From NCBI RefSeq assembly GCF_016907015.1, contig NZ_JAFBBE010000006.1, forward strand, positions 109,842 to 173,841: 64,000 bases of DNA, in the 5' to 3' direction. The notes below the pieces were generated by a model. The model was not told where the DNA came from. It made no database searches and saw only the letters and a program-made list of their open reading frames with translations. Shown here one piece after another: positions 30,722 through 43,857 of the stretch. The position numbers were made by a program, and so were the translations under genes. This DNA is from Oceanisphaera litoralis (lineage in GTDB: Bacteria > Pseudomonadota > Gammaproteobacteria > Enterobacterales > Aeromonadaceae). How positions within the stretch are numbered: the first letter of the stretch is position 1; each line of letters starts with the position of its first letter.

Positions 30722-31069
30722 GCAGCCAACGCTCATCGACCAGATGCTCACGGACAAGACGCTCACAGACAAGGTACTGCTGGAGCCTTGTTCATTGAGT
30801 GCCAATGGCGGACTCGGGGCCGGCGCCCGCCAGGGTACCGCCAGGCCTGGCATGATGCATGAAACGGCGCGGTACAAAATGGTACCAAATGGGGATATTT
30901 GGTCACTACCAGGATGAAAACGCCGACAATCACGTATTGACCGGGGCGCCATACCAGAGCCGGCCGGCGCAAACAATGCCATAAGGCCCGCCAAAGCGCT
31001 CTGAAACTGCATAAAAAATGCACCGGCATCTTGACTTATAAAAAATTATGCGCCGCTCAATTTATGACC
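30722..31069. other. Leader region upstream of dusB-fis
   Basis: I see no gene. Near 30743-30776 a 15-base phrase containing GCTCACRGACAAG is repeated. From about 31010 the sequence turns AT-rich (CTTATAAAAAATTATG), as expected of a strong promoter's upstream region. Confidence 0.5.
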
Positions 31070-31098
31070 TTTTCAGACCCCCAAAAAATGCGTAAGAT
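31070..31098 (+). promoter_or_regulatory. Likely promoter of dusB-fis with GC-rich discriminator
   Basis: TTTTCA (31070-31075) and TAAGAT (31093-31098) are 17 bases apart. The -10 element is followed by ACGCGACCC, a GC-rich discriminator of the kind found in fis and rRNA promoters that respond to ppGpp. The -10 is also embedded in the small palindrome GCGTAAGATACGC. Confidence 0.5.
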
Positions 31099-31130
31099 AC
31101 GCGACCCTGAGCCGAGATAGCCGTATTCTC

Positions 31131-32096
31131 ATGGAAATTGGTCCTTACAAATTGTCTACCCCCCTGCTGGTGGCGCCGATGGCCGGAGTAACCGACAGGC
31201 CCTTTCGTACCCTGTGCCTGCGCATGGGAGCCGGAATGGCGGTGTCGGAAATGATGTCGTCCAACCCCAGGGTGTGGCAGTCCGAAAAATCTCTTCGGCG
31301 TATGGATCATGAAGGGGAAACGGGTATCCGATCCGTCCAGATTGCAGGGGCAGATCCGGCGTTGATGGCCGAGGCGGCCCGGTTCAATGTGGACCAGGGC
31401 GCGCAGATTATCGACATCAACATGGGCTGCCCGGCAAAGAAGGTAAACAAGAAGATGGCAGGGTCCGCCCTGCTGCAATACCCGGAGCTGGTGCAAGACA
31501 TTGTCAGCGCCGTGGTAAATGCAGTAACGGTTCCGGTCACCCTGAAGATTCGTACCGGCTGGGATCCGGACCACCGCAACGGCGTGCACATTGCGCGTAT
31601 CGCCGAAGATTGCGGTATCCGGGCGCTGGCCGTGCATGGCCGCACGCGGGCCTGCATGTACAGGGGTGAGGCGGAATACGATACCATCAGAGCAGTAAAA
31701 CAAGCCGTCTCTATTCCCGTGATTGCCAACGGTGATATCGACAGCCCGGAAAAGGCGCGTTTTGTACTGGATTATACCGGCGCCGATGCCATCATGATTG
31801 GCCGGGCTGCACAGGGACGGCCATGGATTTTTAGAGAAATCCGCCACTATCTTGAACAGGGTACTACTCCCGCACCGCTTCCCAGGGACCAGGAGCGGGC
31901 GATGATCCGGGAACATGTTGCCGCACTGCATGCGTTTTACGGTGAGGTAATGGGCGTAAGGATTGCCCGGAAACATGTGGGGTGGTATCTGCAAGGCAGT
32001 GATGCGGGCCGTGACTTTCGCAGTGATTTCAACGCTCTCGACGAAGCCGGGCATCAGCTCGACTCGTTGGAGCAGTATTTCGCGAATATAGCTTAA
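31131..32096 (+). CDS. dusB: tRNA-dihydrouridine synthase B
   Basis: FMN enzyme of 321 residues that reduces uridines in the tRNA D-loop. The N-terminal [20 protein letters not shown] and [20 protein letters not shown] carry the FMN site and the catalytic cysteine (both shortened families of residues are evident), and [12 protein letters not shown] is the usual Dus motif. It is co-transcribed with fis, from which it is 25 bp apart, as in enterobacteria and Vibrio. Confidence 0.97.
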   Translation: MEIGPYKLSTPLLVAPMAGVTDRPFRTLCLRMGAGMAVSEMMSSNPRVWQSEKSLRRMDHEGETGIRSVQIAGADPALMAEAARFNVDQGAQIIDINMGCPAKKVNKKMAGSALLQYPELVQDIVSAVVNAVTVPVTLKIRTGWDPDHRNGVHIARIAEDCGIRALAVHGRTRACMYRGEAEYDTIRAVKQAVSIPVIANGDIDSPEKARFVLDYTGADAIMIGRAAQGRPWIFREIRHYLEQGTTPAPLPRDQERAMIREHVAALHAFYGEVMGVRIARKHVGWYLQGSDAGRDFRSDFNALDEAGHQLDSLEQYFANIA

Positions 32097-32121
32097 CGAA
32101 CAAAAGAAGAGCCGACTGAAT

Positions 32122-32421
32122 ATGTTCGAACAAACTACGACTTCTGATGCACTGGTTACTACCACTAAATCTCCGACTTCCGAGCAGCCCACTCAGCGCC
32201 CGCTGCGCAACTCGGTCGATCAGGCCCTGCGCAATTACCTGTCCCAGCTCAATGGTCAGGAAGTAACCGAGTTGTATGAGTTGGTCCTCGCCGAAGTCGA
32301 AGCCCCCATGCTGGACGTGATCATGCAGTACACCCGCGGCAACCAGACCCGCGCCGCCAACATGATGGGCATCAACCGCGGTACCCTGCGCAAGAAGCTC
32401 AAGAAATACGGCATGAACTGA
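32122..32421 (+). CDS. fis: DNA-binding protein Fis
   Basis: Nucleoid protein of 99 residues, close to the 98 of E. coli Fis. The C-terminal helix-turn-helix [20 protein letters not shown] is nearly invariant in the family, and the dimerisation core [20 protein letters not shown] precedes it. It bends DNA and activates rRNA and tRNA promoters in fast growth. Its expression with dusB from a discriminator-type promoter fits growth-rate control. Confidence 0.98.
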   Translation: MFEQTTTSDALVTTTKSPTSEQPTQRPLRNSVDQALRNYLSQLNGQEVTELYELVLAEVEAPMLDVIMQYTRGNQTRAANMMGINRGTLRKKLKKYGMN

Positions 32422-32446
32422 TAGCAGTCAGTTAAGATGTTGAATT

Positions 32447-32485
32447 AAAAGGCGTTAACCTGTGCGGGTTAGCGCCTTTTTCTTT
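32447..32485 (+). terminator. Rho-independent terminator of fis
   Basis: AAAAGGCGTTAACC pairs with GGGTTAGCGCCTTTTT around a short loop, followed by a T-rich run, 26 bases after the fis stop. Confidence 0.9.
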
Positions 32486-32686
32486 TCTGAACCCTCACTT
32501 GAACCCACACTTGGCAAAGTACCCGCATGAAAAAACATCATGGAAGGCATCAGCGCCAAGCAGTGCAACCCTAACTCCCAAACCGCCGTTAAGCTGAAGA
32601 TGAGTCCCAGCTCTAGAGCAAACGGTTGCCCGGCTTAATGAGCCAGGCCAAGAGAATTTGAGGCAGCAAGCCCCCTTCCACCGCCC

Positions 32687-35887
<3,201 letters not shown>

Positions 35888-36047
35888 CCCGCTCGGCTCC
35901 TCGTTGTTTTGTTTTGGCGATTGTTATGCCCGTGTCTTGATGCACGATTTTTAGCAAGAATTTGTGTTGAGCAATGGCCAAAATTCACCTATGATCAGCG
36001 GCAAGTGGACTGGGAGTACCCGGTCGGCGTTAATGCCTCGGTGAGAT

Positions 36048-36833
36048 TCATCGGGGCTTTTCGCTTTTTATGGCTTCTGGAAACCGCTTGAGACCCCACG
36101 CTTCATAGCCATTACCTACCTGTTGGCGGCCACCGCTGCAGTAAAACTTCAGCTTCAACAAGTCAAATGCCCGGTTTGCCTGCTCAGGTCTCAAAACATG
36201 CACTCCGATAGGCCGTGCCACCAAATCAGCCAGTTGCAATCCTGCCGAATTGGCTTTCTTGTCGGCAAAACGTACGGCAAACGGCATGGTCTGTTTTAAC
36301 CTGTTTTCCCCATCACAGATACGGCGGAACTCCAGCTCCAGCTTGTCGTCTTCTTTTTTCCCTCTCTTTTCCACTACCACATGGGTCAACCGATCCTGCT
36401 GCTTTTTTTCTTTGAGGAAGGCATCGAGCGTTTCGAGACAAAACCCCAACGCAAGGTGGTAAGGGTTTTCAGGGGCCTGGCTCTGCTCGCGTAGCCGCTG
36501 CTTCTCGATCACACAGGAAGCAAGCACGAAGTTACTTTCCTCGATGATAGTGGTCAGCTCATGGAGGAAATCGTTTTTATGCTCCCGGTTACGAAAGCAG
36601 GCAAAGTCGCCTTTTTCCTTGCGAATTTCATGCTCATGCAGGATCACCAGGTCATGGCCAAAGTGCTGGAACTTGAACTTCTGCAGTCGGGGGACAACGG
36701 TTTCTGCATAATAGCGTTTGTGAAAGATACAAAAGGCCAGCACAAAAACAGGATAGTTGGGGTCAAGCGACTGCAGTCCATGGTCACCACTCTCATCCAC
36801 ATAGACGATATAGTCGCTGAATTGAGTTGTCAT
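36048..36833 (-). CDS. DUF3800 protein, RNase H-like fold
   Basis: Protein of 261 residues. The N-terminal IVYVDESGDHG (D13, E14, D17) is the DUF3800 hallmark, and a second acidic cluster lies around SAGLQLADLVARPIGVH near the C-terminus. The fold is predicted to be a metal-dependent RNase H-like nuclease, often seen in defence regions. It overlaps the HEPN gene by 4 bases. I cannot say whether it serves the restriction system, the HEPN/MNT pair or stands alone. Confidence 0.85.
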   Translation of the reverse strand: MTTQFSDYIVYVDESGDHGLQSLDPNYPVFVLAFCIFHKRYYAETVVPRLQKFKFQHFGHDLVILHEHEIRKEKGDFACFRNREHKNDFLHELTTIIEESNFVLASCVIEKQRLREQSQAPENPYHLALGFCLETLDAFLKEKKQQDRLTHVVVEKRGKKEDDKLELEFRRICDGENRLKQTMPFAVRFADKKANSAGLQLADLVARPIGVHVLRPEQANRAFDLLKLKFYCSGGRQQVGNGYEAWGLKRFPEAIKSEKPR

Positions 36834-37267
36834 TCGGTCACCTGTGTATCAAACCGGGCCACCAGTAGCTGGTGCAGGGCCTGCATGGCGGTCAGGTGCC
36901 CGGGCAGACGCTGATAGATTTCCAGCGCCAGATCTTCCTTGTAGGTATGGGAGGTCAGGTTACGGTCTCTGAGCATGCTCAGCCAGGCGGTTTCATCATC
37001 CAGCCACTTGGCGGCGTAGGCCTGCTGCATGCATTCTCTGGGGGTGTTGGCTTCGATACCTTCCTGGGTCAGCGCCTTTTTCATGGTCTTCCAGGTGAGC
37101 TCGATGCAGAACTCGAAGCGCTGAATACTGGCATCCACTACCAATGGCTGGCTCTGGTCAAAGGCCAGCGATTCGGCCAGTCGTTGCAGGGCCTTGCCCA
37201 TGGCATTGAGGCTAAGGGACAGCTTGTCTGTCTGGTCGGATACAGGATTATTTTGGTTGGCGTTCAT
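36830..37267 (-). CDS. HEPN-domain protein, HI0074/HepT-like
   Basis: All-helical protein of 145 residues of the nucleotidyltransferase substrate-binding (HEPN) family. The RNase motif RX4HXY is present as R102 NLTS H107 T Y109. In MntA/HepT pairs the toxin's tyrosine in this motif is AMPylated by the partner MNT, which neutralises its RNase activity. The core FEFCIELTWKTMKKAL is characteristic. Its start lies 20 bases inside the upstream MNT gene, so the pair is tightly coupled, antitoxin first. Confidence 0.9.
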   Translation of the reverse strand: MNANQNNPVSDQTDKLSLSLNAMGKALQRLAESLAFDQSQPLVVDASIQRFEFCIELTWKTMKKALTQEGIEANTPRECMQQAYAAKWLDDETAWLSMLRDRNLTSHTYKEDLALEIYQRLPGHLTAMQALHQLLVARFDTQVTE

Positions 37268-37547
37268 AAAGGACCTCTTTGTCTCGCTCGATGGCGGCGC
37301 GCAATGCGCTTTGTTCCGGCTCTCGTTCCAGCCAGATACAGTCGATGCCCAACAAGGTATCAGCCTGGGCCACTATCTCAAGCAGTTGCAGCCAGTCCGC
37401 CTCGCTGGCATTCGGGCAACTGATGGCCAGGTCGATATCGGAGCGTTCCCGGTGATCGCCCCGCGCCCGTGAGCCGAACAACCAAATGGCCTGCACAAAG
37501 GGCAACCCGGCCAGCTGCTGCAAGAAGACGTAATCGTTAATCTGCAT
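37248..37547 (-). CDS. MNT-family nucleotidyltransferase, putative antitoxin
   Basis: Minimal nucleotidyltransferase of 99 residues. The active-site signature LFGSRARGDHRERSDIDLAI (G25 S26 to D37, D39) is intact and a third acidic residue is at about D69. Such proteins act as antitoxins by AMPylating the HEPN partner. The ATG at 37547 lies 11 bases inside the end of hsdS; a longer frame with no family similarity in front is rejected. Confidence 0.9.
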   Translation of the reverse strand: MQINDYVFLQQLAGLPFVQAIWLFGSRARGDHRERSDIDLAISCPNASEADWLQLLEIVAQADTLLGIDCIWLEREPEQSALRAAIERDKEVLYERQPK

Positions 37548-38961
37548 CCGGCGCCTTCCAATCCCGTAGGTCAATTTTGCCGGTGACAGCGGCGGAGATC
37601 AGCGCAGTGCGGCGTTCTTGAAGCAAGTGAACAGCAACACTTGCTTTGGATATCAGGCTTGAGAACTTGGCTCTTTTCTCGTGGATAGCTTTAACAATGA
37701 CTTCAATCTCCGATTTTGGAGGAATCGGAATAACAACTCCCTTAAGAATGTCAGTGTTAAGGTTCGGCTGACCAGAACCTTGCTTAACCCTTTCTCTAAG
37801 ATCTTCTGTCAATGTTGACAGGTAAAAATAAGCAAACTCTGAGTTTATCTTCAATTTTTCGAATCCAACAACACCATCGTTTGCATTTGCATTAATTGAA
37901 AGAATTTTGGGGACGCCCAGCGTTGCCCCACTATTTGATATCAGCAAAGTGCCCGAAGAAAATATTCGACATTGATCGCTACCTTTTTTCGTCAAAAAAC
38001 TCTCAGTATCCGTAAGATAAATCTCATTATCTTTGGTTATCTCAGCTACGGTAACCCAAGGTGAATAGTCTCCATTGAATAATTCAGGGTCACCTGCTGG
38101 CCGAGGAGAACCTCCTCGCACGACCATTGAGATGAATCCAAACTTACTCACTTCCCAATGTGCCGGCACCTGCCCCAGCCATTCGACGCCGGAGTCTTTC
38201 ATCGGTGCGTTTGGGTTCAGGCCCTTGGTCACGGCGTGGGAGATCACCGCCTGGCGCTTTTCCTTGAGCAGCGCAATCAGCCGCTGCTGCTTGGCGGTCA
38301 GGGCATCGATACGGGCGGTTTCATGGTCGAGAAAGGCGGCGATAGTGCGTTGCTCTTGTTCACAGGGAAAAACAAATCGCTCCATCAGATATGCATCCGA
38401 ATCAAGGTTTTGTATACCTGTCGTTTGCTTTACTGAAGGGTAATTCACACGTCCCGCATACAGTTTAGCGAATGCATACTTTAAAAAAACACTGTCAAAC
38501 CCAGCTCTTGGGGTCATTTTGGCAACAAAGTTTGACGTAACGGCGTCATAGTCTTTATCAAAAATAACAACGCACCCGACTAGCGTCTTTTCACCACCAC
38601 CTGATTTTTCAATTAGCAGATCGCCTTTTTGAAGCAGTCTATTTCTACGATCCTTCTCCGGAATAGAACGTGTAGTCAGCTTGTCGTCACGCACTTCAAG
38701 CTTGTTACGGTCGAAATCTGCAACACGGAGCACAGTAATATCACTCAGTTCATCAGGTTCGCCGCCCCAAACTCCATTGGTGCAGCCATCGACCGTCCGT
38801 TTTAATGAATGAATCGCCCAATGTGCTGGAATTTCCCCCAACCACTCCACCCCCGACTCCTTATATTCCGGATAGGGCTGATACTTTCCAGCCACGCCAC
38901 TTATAGCTGACGGCTTACAGCTTATGGCTTTCCGTTCGCTTACCGCTTGATTCAGGTTCAT
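37537..38961 (-). CDS. hsdS: Type I restriction enzyme, specificity subunit
   Basis: DNA-recognition subunit of 474 residues. Two target-recognition domains are each introduced by the same phrase, KESGVEWLGEIPAHW near residue 34 and KDSGVEWLGQVPAHWEVSKF near 258, and each is followed by a conserved coiled coil (EQRTIAAFLDHETARIDALT; VHLLQERRTALISAAVTGKI). The two recognition domains are much more AT-rich than the repeats and the flanking genes, pointing to domain exchange. The first 27 residues are an unusual extension made from a decayed heptamer array. The ATG overlaps the YhcG gene stop by 4 bases. Confidence 0.95.
   Translation of the reverse strand: MNLNQAVSERKAISCKPSAISGVAGKYQPYPEYKESGVEWLGEIPAHWAIHSLKRTVDGCTNGVWGGEPDELSDITVLRVADFDRNKLEVRDDKLTTRSIPEKDRRNRLLQKGDLLIEKSGGGEKTLVGCVVIFDKDYDAVTSNFVAKMTPRAGFDSVFLKYAFAKLYAGRVNYPSVKQTTGIQNLDSDAYLMERFVFPCEQEQRTIAAFLDHETARIDALTAKQQRLIALLKEKRQAVISHAVTKGLNPNAPMKDSGVEWLGQVPAHWEVSKFGFISMVVRGGSPRPAGDPELFNGDYSPWVTVAEITKDNEIYLTDTESFLTKKGSDQCRIFSSGTLLISNSGATLGVPKILSINANANDGVVGFEKLKINSEFAYFYLSTLTEDLRERVKQGSGQPNLNTDILKGVVIPIPPKSEIEVIVKAIHEKRAKFSSLISKASVAVHLLQERRTALISAAVTGKIDLRDWKAPDAD
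38901..38947. repeat. Decayed heptamer array inside the hsdS 5' end
   Basis: Degenerate units of the CTTACGG family (for example GGCTTAC, AGCTTAT, GGCTTTC) follow one another with a 7-base period inside the coding region. Since 21 bases make seven codons, the protein shows a seven-residue echo, KAISCKP then SAISGVA. Confidence 0.65.
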
Positions 38962-39974
38962 TCCTGCTCCCCCTCCAGCGCATTCAACGCATTCAGCGCA
39001 TAGAACTCATGCAATTTGGCCTGCAGCAGTGCCTTGTTGGGCAGCTGGGTCTGGTATTCGGCGATCAGCGCCGGTGACAGGGAGCGGTTAAGGGCGTATT
39101 CCACCACTTCACTGTCTTTGCTGGCGCAGAGCAGCACGCCGATGGCCGGGTTTTCATGGGCCTTGCGTTCGTCACGGTCGAGGGCTTCCAGATAGAAGTC
39201 CAGTTTGCCCAGGTATTCCGGCTCGAAGCGACCGACTTTCAGCTCGATGGCCACCAGGCAGTTGAGCCCCCGGTGAAAGAACAGCAGATCCAGCGCAAAG
39301 TCGCGGCCGCCCACCTGCAGCGGATATTCGGAGCCGACAAAGCAGAAGTCCCGGCCCAGCTCGATCAGAAAGTCCTTCAAGCGTTGCAGCAGCCCCTGAT
39401 GCAGGTCGGCCTCGGCATGGCCGGGGGGCAGGTCGAGAAACTCCACCATATAGGCATCGCGGAACATATCCAGGGCACCGGGGTGGGTGTGTCGCACCAC
39501 CGGTGTCACTTTGGCTGGGTGCATGACGCTGCGCTCGAACAAAGCCGTCTTCAGCCGACGGTCCAGCTCACGGCTGGACCACTTCTCCTGAATGGCCATG
39601 CGCAGGTAAAACTCGCGCTCTTCCGGTCGCTTACACTGGCCGATAATGCTCAGATTGTGGGTCCAGGATAATTGTCGCGGCAGTGCTGCGACTTTTTCAT
39701 CGTCACGGTAGGTCTCGTAAAACTGACGCATGCGAAACAGGTTTGAGCGGGTAAAGCCGCGCAGGCCCGGCTGGGTGTGCGCCAGGTACTCGGCCAGCTG
39801 GCCCACCACGGCATCGCCCCATTCGGCCTGGTCCAGCTTGTGGCTGATATAAGCCCCCACCTGCCAGTAAAGCTCAACCAGCTGGGTGTTGACCGCCTGA
39901 GTGGCCCGCTGGCGCGCCTGCTCGATCAGCGTCAGCACTTCCTTGAAGTGCGGCTGTGGCTGAAATTGGCTCAC
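38958..39974 (-). CDS. YhcG/DUF1016 PD-(D/E)XK nuclease-domain protein
   Basis: Protein of 338 residues. The N-terminal DUF1016 part contains [15 protein letters not shown] and [16 protein letters not shown], typical of YhcG. The C-terminal nuclease core is [12 protein letters not shown] (D229) followed by LVAIELKVG (E244, K246), the D...ExK arrangement. Proteins of this family are frequent passengers of type I restriction loci and defence islands, and their role is not settled. It sits between hsdM and hsdS with 4-base overlaps on both sides, so it is built into the operon. Confidence 0.9.
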   Translation of the reverse strand: MSQFQPQPHFKEVLTLIEQARQRATQAVNTQLVELYWQVGAYISHKLDQAEWGDAVVGQLAEYLAHTQPGLRGFTRSNLFRMRQFYETYRDDEKVAALPRQLSWTHNLSIIGQCKRPEEREFYLRMAIQEKWSSRELDRRLKTALFERSVMHPAKVTPVVRHTHPGALDMFRDAYMVEFLDLPPGHAEADLHQGLLQRLKDFLIELGRDFCFVGSEYPLQVGGRDFALDLLFFHRGLNCLVAIELKVGRFEPEYLGKLDFYLEALDRDERKAHENPAIGVLLCASKDSEVVEYALNRSLSPALIAEYQTQLPNKALLQAKLHEFYALNALNALEGEQE

Positions 39975-41947
39975 GAATGCACCTCTGCCAGCAGTTGCAT
40001 GATCTCCTTGGCGACGGCATCCAGATCGGCGTCGATCTCCTCCAGCGCCCGGGGCGGCTGGTACTGATAGAAGTGGCGGTTGAAGGGAATTTCGTAGCCG
40101 ACCAGCCCCACCTGGCCGTCGAGCGGATCGGTTTTGCTTTCGTCTATCCAGGCATCGGGCACATGGGGCAATACTTCGCGCCGGAAGTAGTCGTGGATAT
40201 CTTCGCCAAGAGGCACATTCTCGTTGTCACGCAGCGCCGGGTTGGCCTCGGGCTGGCCCTTGGCTTTGCACACCTCGGCGGCGTCGTCCTGCTCGGCCAG
40301 GTGGTTGCACAGCAATTTGAAAACCGCTGCCGGCAGCTTGACCGTTCCCATGGCCTTGGCGAGCTGTTGCTTGAACTGGTCCCGGCTTAACAGCTTGGGT
40401 TCGACAAAGGCCGCCAGGGCTGTCAGCAGACTGGCCTGCAGGGTGGCATCGAGCCTGGCCCAGGCCTTGTCGGCCTGCAGCGCGGCGAGGCGGTCGGCAT
40501 CCTGGGGATGGAAGGCCAGCTTGAGCGGACGTTCCACTGTGATGCGGCGATAGCCGAAGGCGGTGGTGGGGAACAGCTTGGCGATGGGGCTTTGCTGGTA
40601 GCGGCTGTACAGCTCGACGATCTGCTTGAGCGCCTCGTCGTTGAGGAACTTGCGCTTGGAGCCCAGCGACTTGCGCATCGGACTGTGCAGCTCGGTGGCG
40701 TTGATCAGCAGCACCTTGCCCTTGCGCTCCGCCGGCTTGTGGTTGCTCAGCACCCAGATATAGGTGGCGATGCCGGTGTTGTAGAACATGTCGGTGGGCA
40801 GGGCCACCAGGGCGTCCAGCAGGTCGTGCTCCAGTATGTAGCGACGGATCTCGCTTTCGCCACTGCCGGCGCCGCCGGTGAACAGCGGCGAGCCGTTGAG
40901 GATGATGCCGATACGCGAGCCGGCACAGTCGGCGGTGGGGTCCTGCATCTTGCTGATCAGGTGCAGCAGAAACAGCAGGGAGCCGTCGGATACCCGTGGC
41001 AGTCCGGGGCCGAAGCGGCCGTTGAAGCCTTCTCTTTGCTGCTCGTCGCGCACGGTTTTTTCCACTTTCTTCCAGTCCACGCCGAAGGGCGGGTTGGACA
41101 GGCAGTAGTCGAAACGCTTGAACTTGAGCTGGTCGTCGGACAGGGTGTTGCCCAGCTTGATGTTGCTGATGTCCTGGCCCTTGATCAGCATGTCGGCCTT
41201 GCAGATGGCATAGGACTCGGCGTTCAGCTCCTGGCCAAAGGTGGCCAGACGGGCCTGCTCGTTAAGCTCGTGCAGATATTCCATGCCGCAGGACAGAAAG
41301 CCGCCGGTGCCGGCAGTCGGGTCGTAGATGGAGCGCACTATGCCGGGCCTGGTCAGCGCCTGGTCGTCTTCGGTAAACACCAGCGAAGTGGTCAGCCGCA
41401 CTATGTCACGGGGGGTAAAGTGCTCCCCGGCGGTTTCGTTGGAGCTTTCGGCAAAGCGGCGGATCAGCTCTTCAAACACCAGGCCCATGTGGTAGTTGTC
41501 GACCGCCTCGGGGGAGAGATCCACATTGGCAAACTTCTGCGCCACCTTGTACAGCAGATCGGCGTCTTCCAGCAGGTTGATGGTGCCGTCGAAGTTGAAG
41601 TGCTCGAAGATCTCGAAGGCATCGCGGGAAAAGGCCCGCACATAGGCATCCAGGTTGTCACCTACATGGTTTTCACCCAGTCGGTCCAGGCTGAGTTGGG
41701 AAGTGTTGTAGAAGCTCTGGCCACTGGCGTTGAGCAGCAGCTTGTCTTTGGCGGTTTCCGGCATGGCCTTGGTGGTGTCGACCATGGCCAGCACCTGCTC
41801 CTTGGTGGGCGCCAGCACGCATTCCAGACGACGCAGCACGGTAAAGGGCAGAATGATGCGGCCATACTGGGATTGCTTGAAATCGCCGCGCAGCAGATCG
41901 GCCACCGACCAGATCAGGCCGGCCAGAGTAGAGATATTGGAGGTCAT
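39971..41947 (-). CDS. hsdM: Type I restriction enzyme, methylase subunit
   Basis: N6-adenine methyltransferase subunit of 658 residues. The HsdM N-terminal domain covers about 1-150; the SAM motif is [10 protein letters not shown] (209-218) and the catalytic motif NPPFGV (285-290). It starts [20 protein letters not shown]; the frame extends further upstream but without family similarity. The ribosome site is weak (AAGAG, 12 bases away). It is the first gene of a seven-gene defence operon and is followed by the nuclease gene with a 4-base overlap. Confidence 0.95.
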   Translation of the reverse strand: MTSNISTLAGLIWSVADLLRGDFKQSQYGRIILPFTVLRRLECVLAPTKEQVLAMVDTTKAMPETAKDKLLLNASGQSFYNTSQLSLDRLGENHVGDNLDAYVRAFSRDAFEIFEHFNFDGTINLLEDADLLYKVAQKFANVDLSPEAVDNYHMGLVFEELIRRFAESSNETAGEHFTPRDIVRLTTSLVFTEDDQALTRPGIVRSIYDPTAGTGGFLSCGMEYLHELNEQARLATFGQELNAESYAICKADMLIKGQDISNIKLGNTLSDDQLKFKRFDYCLSNPPFGVDWKKVEKTVRDEQQREGFNGRFGPGLPRVSDGSLLFLLHLISKMQDPTADCAGSRIGIILNGSPLFTGGAGSGESEIRRYILEHDLLDALVALPTDMFYNTGIATYIWVLSNHKPAERKGKVLLINATELHSPMRKSLGSKRKFLNDEALKQIVELYSRYQQSPIAKLFPTTAFGYRRITVERPLKLAFHPQDADRLAALQADKAWARLDATLQASLLTALAAFVEPKLLSRDQFKQQLAKAMGTVKLPAAVFKLLCNHLAEQDDAAEVCKAKGQPEANPALRDNENVPLGEDIHDYFRREVLPHVPDAWIDESKTDPLDGQVGLVGYEIPFNRHFYQYQPPRALEEIDADLDAVAKEIMQLLAEVHS

Positions 41948-42127
41948 GGTTGTTATCGTGCTCTTGTTGTGACCACTGAAGGTGGCGGACAGATTGCCCC
42001 GGATTCTAGCATCATCGTCGCCCAAAGGGGGTGATACAGGTCGATAACGGGCGCTGTGCCGAGGCAAGTCACGCCGTCATACCGCACCAGTGTGCAAGCG
42101 GAGCACAGCCGCCTCCCACGACCTTAC

Positions 42128-42886
42128 TCAACCGTAATACATGCAAATCCGCTGGCCGTTCATCTCGGCGATATTGAACCCGGTGTCGTAGATGTCCGAC
42201 AGCACCTCGGCCCGGATCACTTCATCGGTCGGCCCCTGGGTGATCACCCGGCCCTGCTTGAGGGCGATGATATGGTCGGCATAGCAGGAGGCGAAGTTGA
42301 TATCGTGGATCACGATCACCACCGCCTTGTTCAGCTCGTGGGCCAGCACCCGGATATTGCGCATGATCTGCAGCGAATGCTTGATATCCAGGTTGTTCAG
42401 CGGCTCGTCCAGAAACACATATTCGGTGTCCTGGGCCACCACCATGGCGATAAAGGCCAGTTGCCGCTGGCCACCGCTCAGCTCGTCGAGATAACGGTGC
42501 TGAATGTCGGTCAGATCCAGGTAGGTGATGGCCTGGTCGATCACCTGCTTGTCATCCTCGGTGAGCTTGCCGCCGCTGTGGGGAAAACGGCCAAACGACA
42601 CCAGCTCGCGCACGCTGAAGCGCATGTTGAGGTTGTTGGCCTGGCGCAGCACCGCCAGCCGTTTGGCCAGTGCCTTGGTGTCCCATTGCGCCAGCGCCTT
42701 GCCGTCGATAAACACCTCGCCGCCGTCCTTGTCGAGCAGCCGGCTGGCCATGGACAGCAGGGTGCTTTTGCCGGCGCCATTGGGGCCGATAATGGCCGTC
42801 ACCTGGCCGGCCCTGAAACAGGCAGAGGCCTGATCGATCACCATTTTCGCGCCGAATTTCTTGCTCAGCCGGTCCAGTTCAATCAT
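42128..42886 (-). CDS. Iron-siderophore ABC transporter ATPase
   Basis: ATPase of 252 residues of the FecE/FepC group. Walker A is GPNGAGKST, the signature LSGGQRQLAF and Walker B EYVFLDEPLNNLD, with the switch histidine in VIHDINFA. Ending with Tyr-Tyr-Gly, it resembles the VctC/FatE/YclP branch that imports catecholate siderophores. The ATG at 42886 gives the family start MIELDRLSKKFG. It is the last gene of the operon, 20 bp after the second permease. Confidence 0.93.
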   Translation of the reverse strand: MIELDRLSKKFGAKMVIDQASACFRAGQVTAIIGPNGAGKSTLLSMASRLLDKDGGEVFIDGKALAQWDTKALAKRLAVLRQANNLNMRFSVRELVSFGRFPHSGGKLTEDDKQVIDQAITYLDLTDIQHRYLDELSGGQRQLAFIAMVVAQDTEYVFLDEPLNNLDIKHSLQIMRNIRVLAHELNKAVVIVIHDINFASCYADHIIALKQGRVITQGPTDEVIRAEVLSDIYDTGFNIAEMNGQRICMYYG

Positions 42887-42906
42887 GGTTTCGGTCACCC
42901 CTGTCG

Positions 42907-43857
42907 TTATATTTTTTGCCGGATCAGCAGCCACAGAAAATACAGGCCGCCGAAGAAGTTGATCACCACGCTCAGGGTGGTGTTGAGCGAAAACAGGTTT
43001 TCCAGCAGCCACTGGCCGCCCAGCAGCATCAGCACCGCCAGCAGCGAGCTGGCCAGCAGCAGCACTCTGTGCTGATAGCTGTGGCACAACTGCCGGCTGA
43101 GATTGGCCACCAGCAGGCCGAAAAACAGTATGGGCCCCACCAGGGCGGTCGACACCGACACCAGCACCGCAATCAGCAGCAGCACCCGCCGGGTGACCGC
43201 CTTTACATCCACGCCCAGGCCGATGGCGTTGTCTCTGTCCAGCCAGAACACGTCCAGGGTGCGGTGCTGGCGATACAGCAGCGTGACCACCAGTGCCAGC
43301 GGCAACAGGCAGAGGTACACCAGCTCGCCGTTGATGTTGTTGAAACTGGCAAACATCTTGCCCTGGGCCACGGCAAACTCGGTAGGGTCCAGCAGCATCA
43401 TGAAAAAGGAAGACAGGCTGCCGAATAGCTGACCGAAGATCACCCCAAGCAGCAACAGCGTCATGATGCCGGCCTGCTGCTTGTTAAAATAAAAGCCGAA
43501 CAGCAGCAGCGAGAACAACATCATCACCGCCACCGACAGCGCAAAATTCACATACACATTGGCCATGGCCACGCTCAGGCCGCCCAGCACCAGCACCAGC
43601 AGGAGCTGGGTGGCCTGATACAGGGCATCGAAGCCCATGATGCCGGGGGTCAGAATGCGGTTGCCGGTAATGGTCTGAAACACCAGTGACGACTGGGCGA
43701 TGGCCACCGCCGCGATGATCAGCGCCAGCACCCGGGGCACCCGGCGCGACAGAAAATACCGGTAGTTGTCGGCATCCAGCCCCACGCCCACAAACAGCGC
43801 CACCAGCAGCAGCGAGGCCGCCGCCATCAGCATGATTTTAACTCTGTCAGACATCAT
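42907..43857 (-). CDS. Iron-siderophore ABC transporter permease (second)
   Basis: Inner-membrane permease of 316 residues, FecCD/BtuC family with about nine to ten helices. The start of the membrane core, SRRVPRVLALIIAAVAIAQS, and the loop SVSTALVGPILFFGLLVANL, shortened here, are family motifs. Resembles VctG/YclO-type permeases of catecholate systems. Overlaps the first permease gene by 4 bases. Confidence 0.92.
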   Translation of the reverse strand: MMSDRVKIMLMAAASLLLVALFVGVGLDADNYRYFLSRRVPRVLALIIAAVAIAQSSLVFQTITGNRILTPGIMGFDALYQATQLLLVLVLGGLSVAMANVYVNFALSVAVMMLFSLLLFGFYFNKQQAGIMTLLLLGVIFGQLFGSLSSFFMMLLDPTEFAVAQGKMFASFNNINGELVYLCLLPLALVVTLLYRQHRTLDVFWLDRDNAIGLGVDVKAVTRRVLLLIAVLVSVSTALVGPILFFGLLVANLSRQLCHSYQHRVLLLASSLLAVLMLLGGQWLLENLFSLNTTLSVVINFFGGLYFLWLLIRQKI

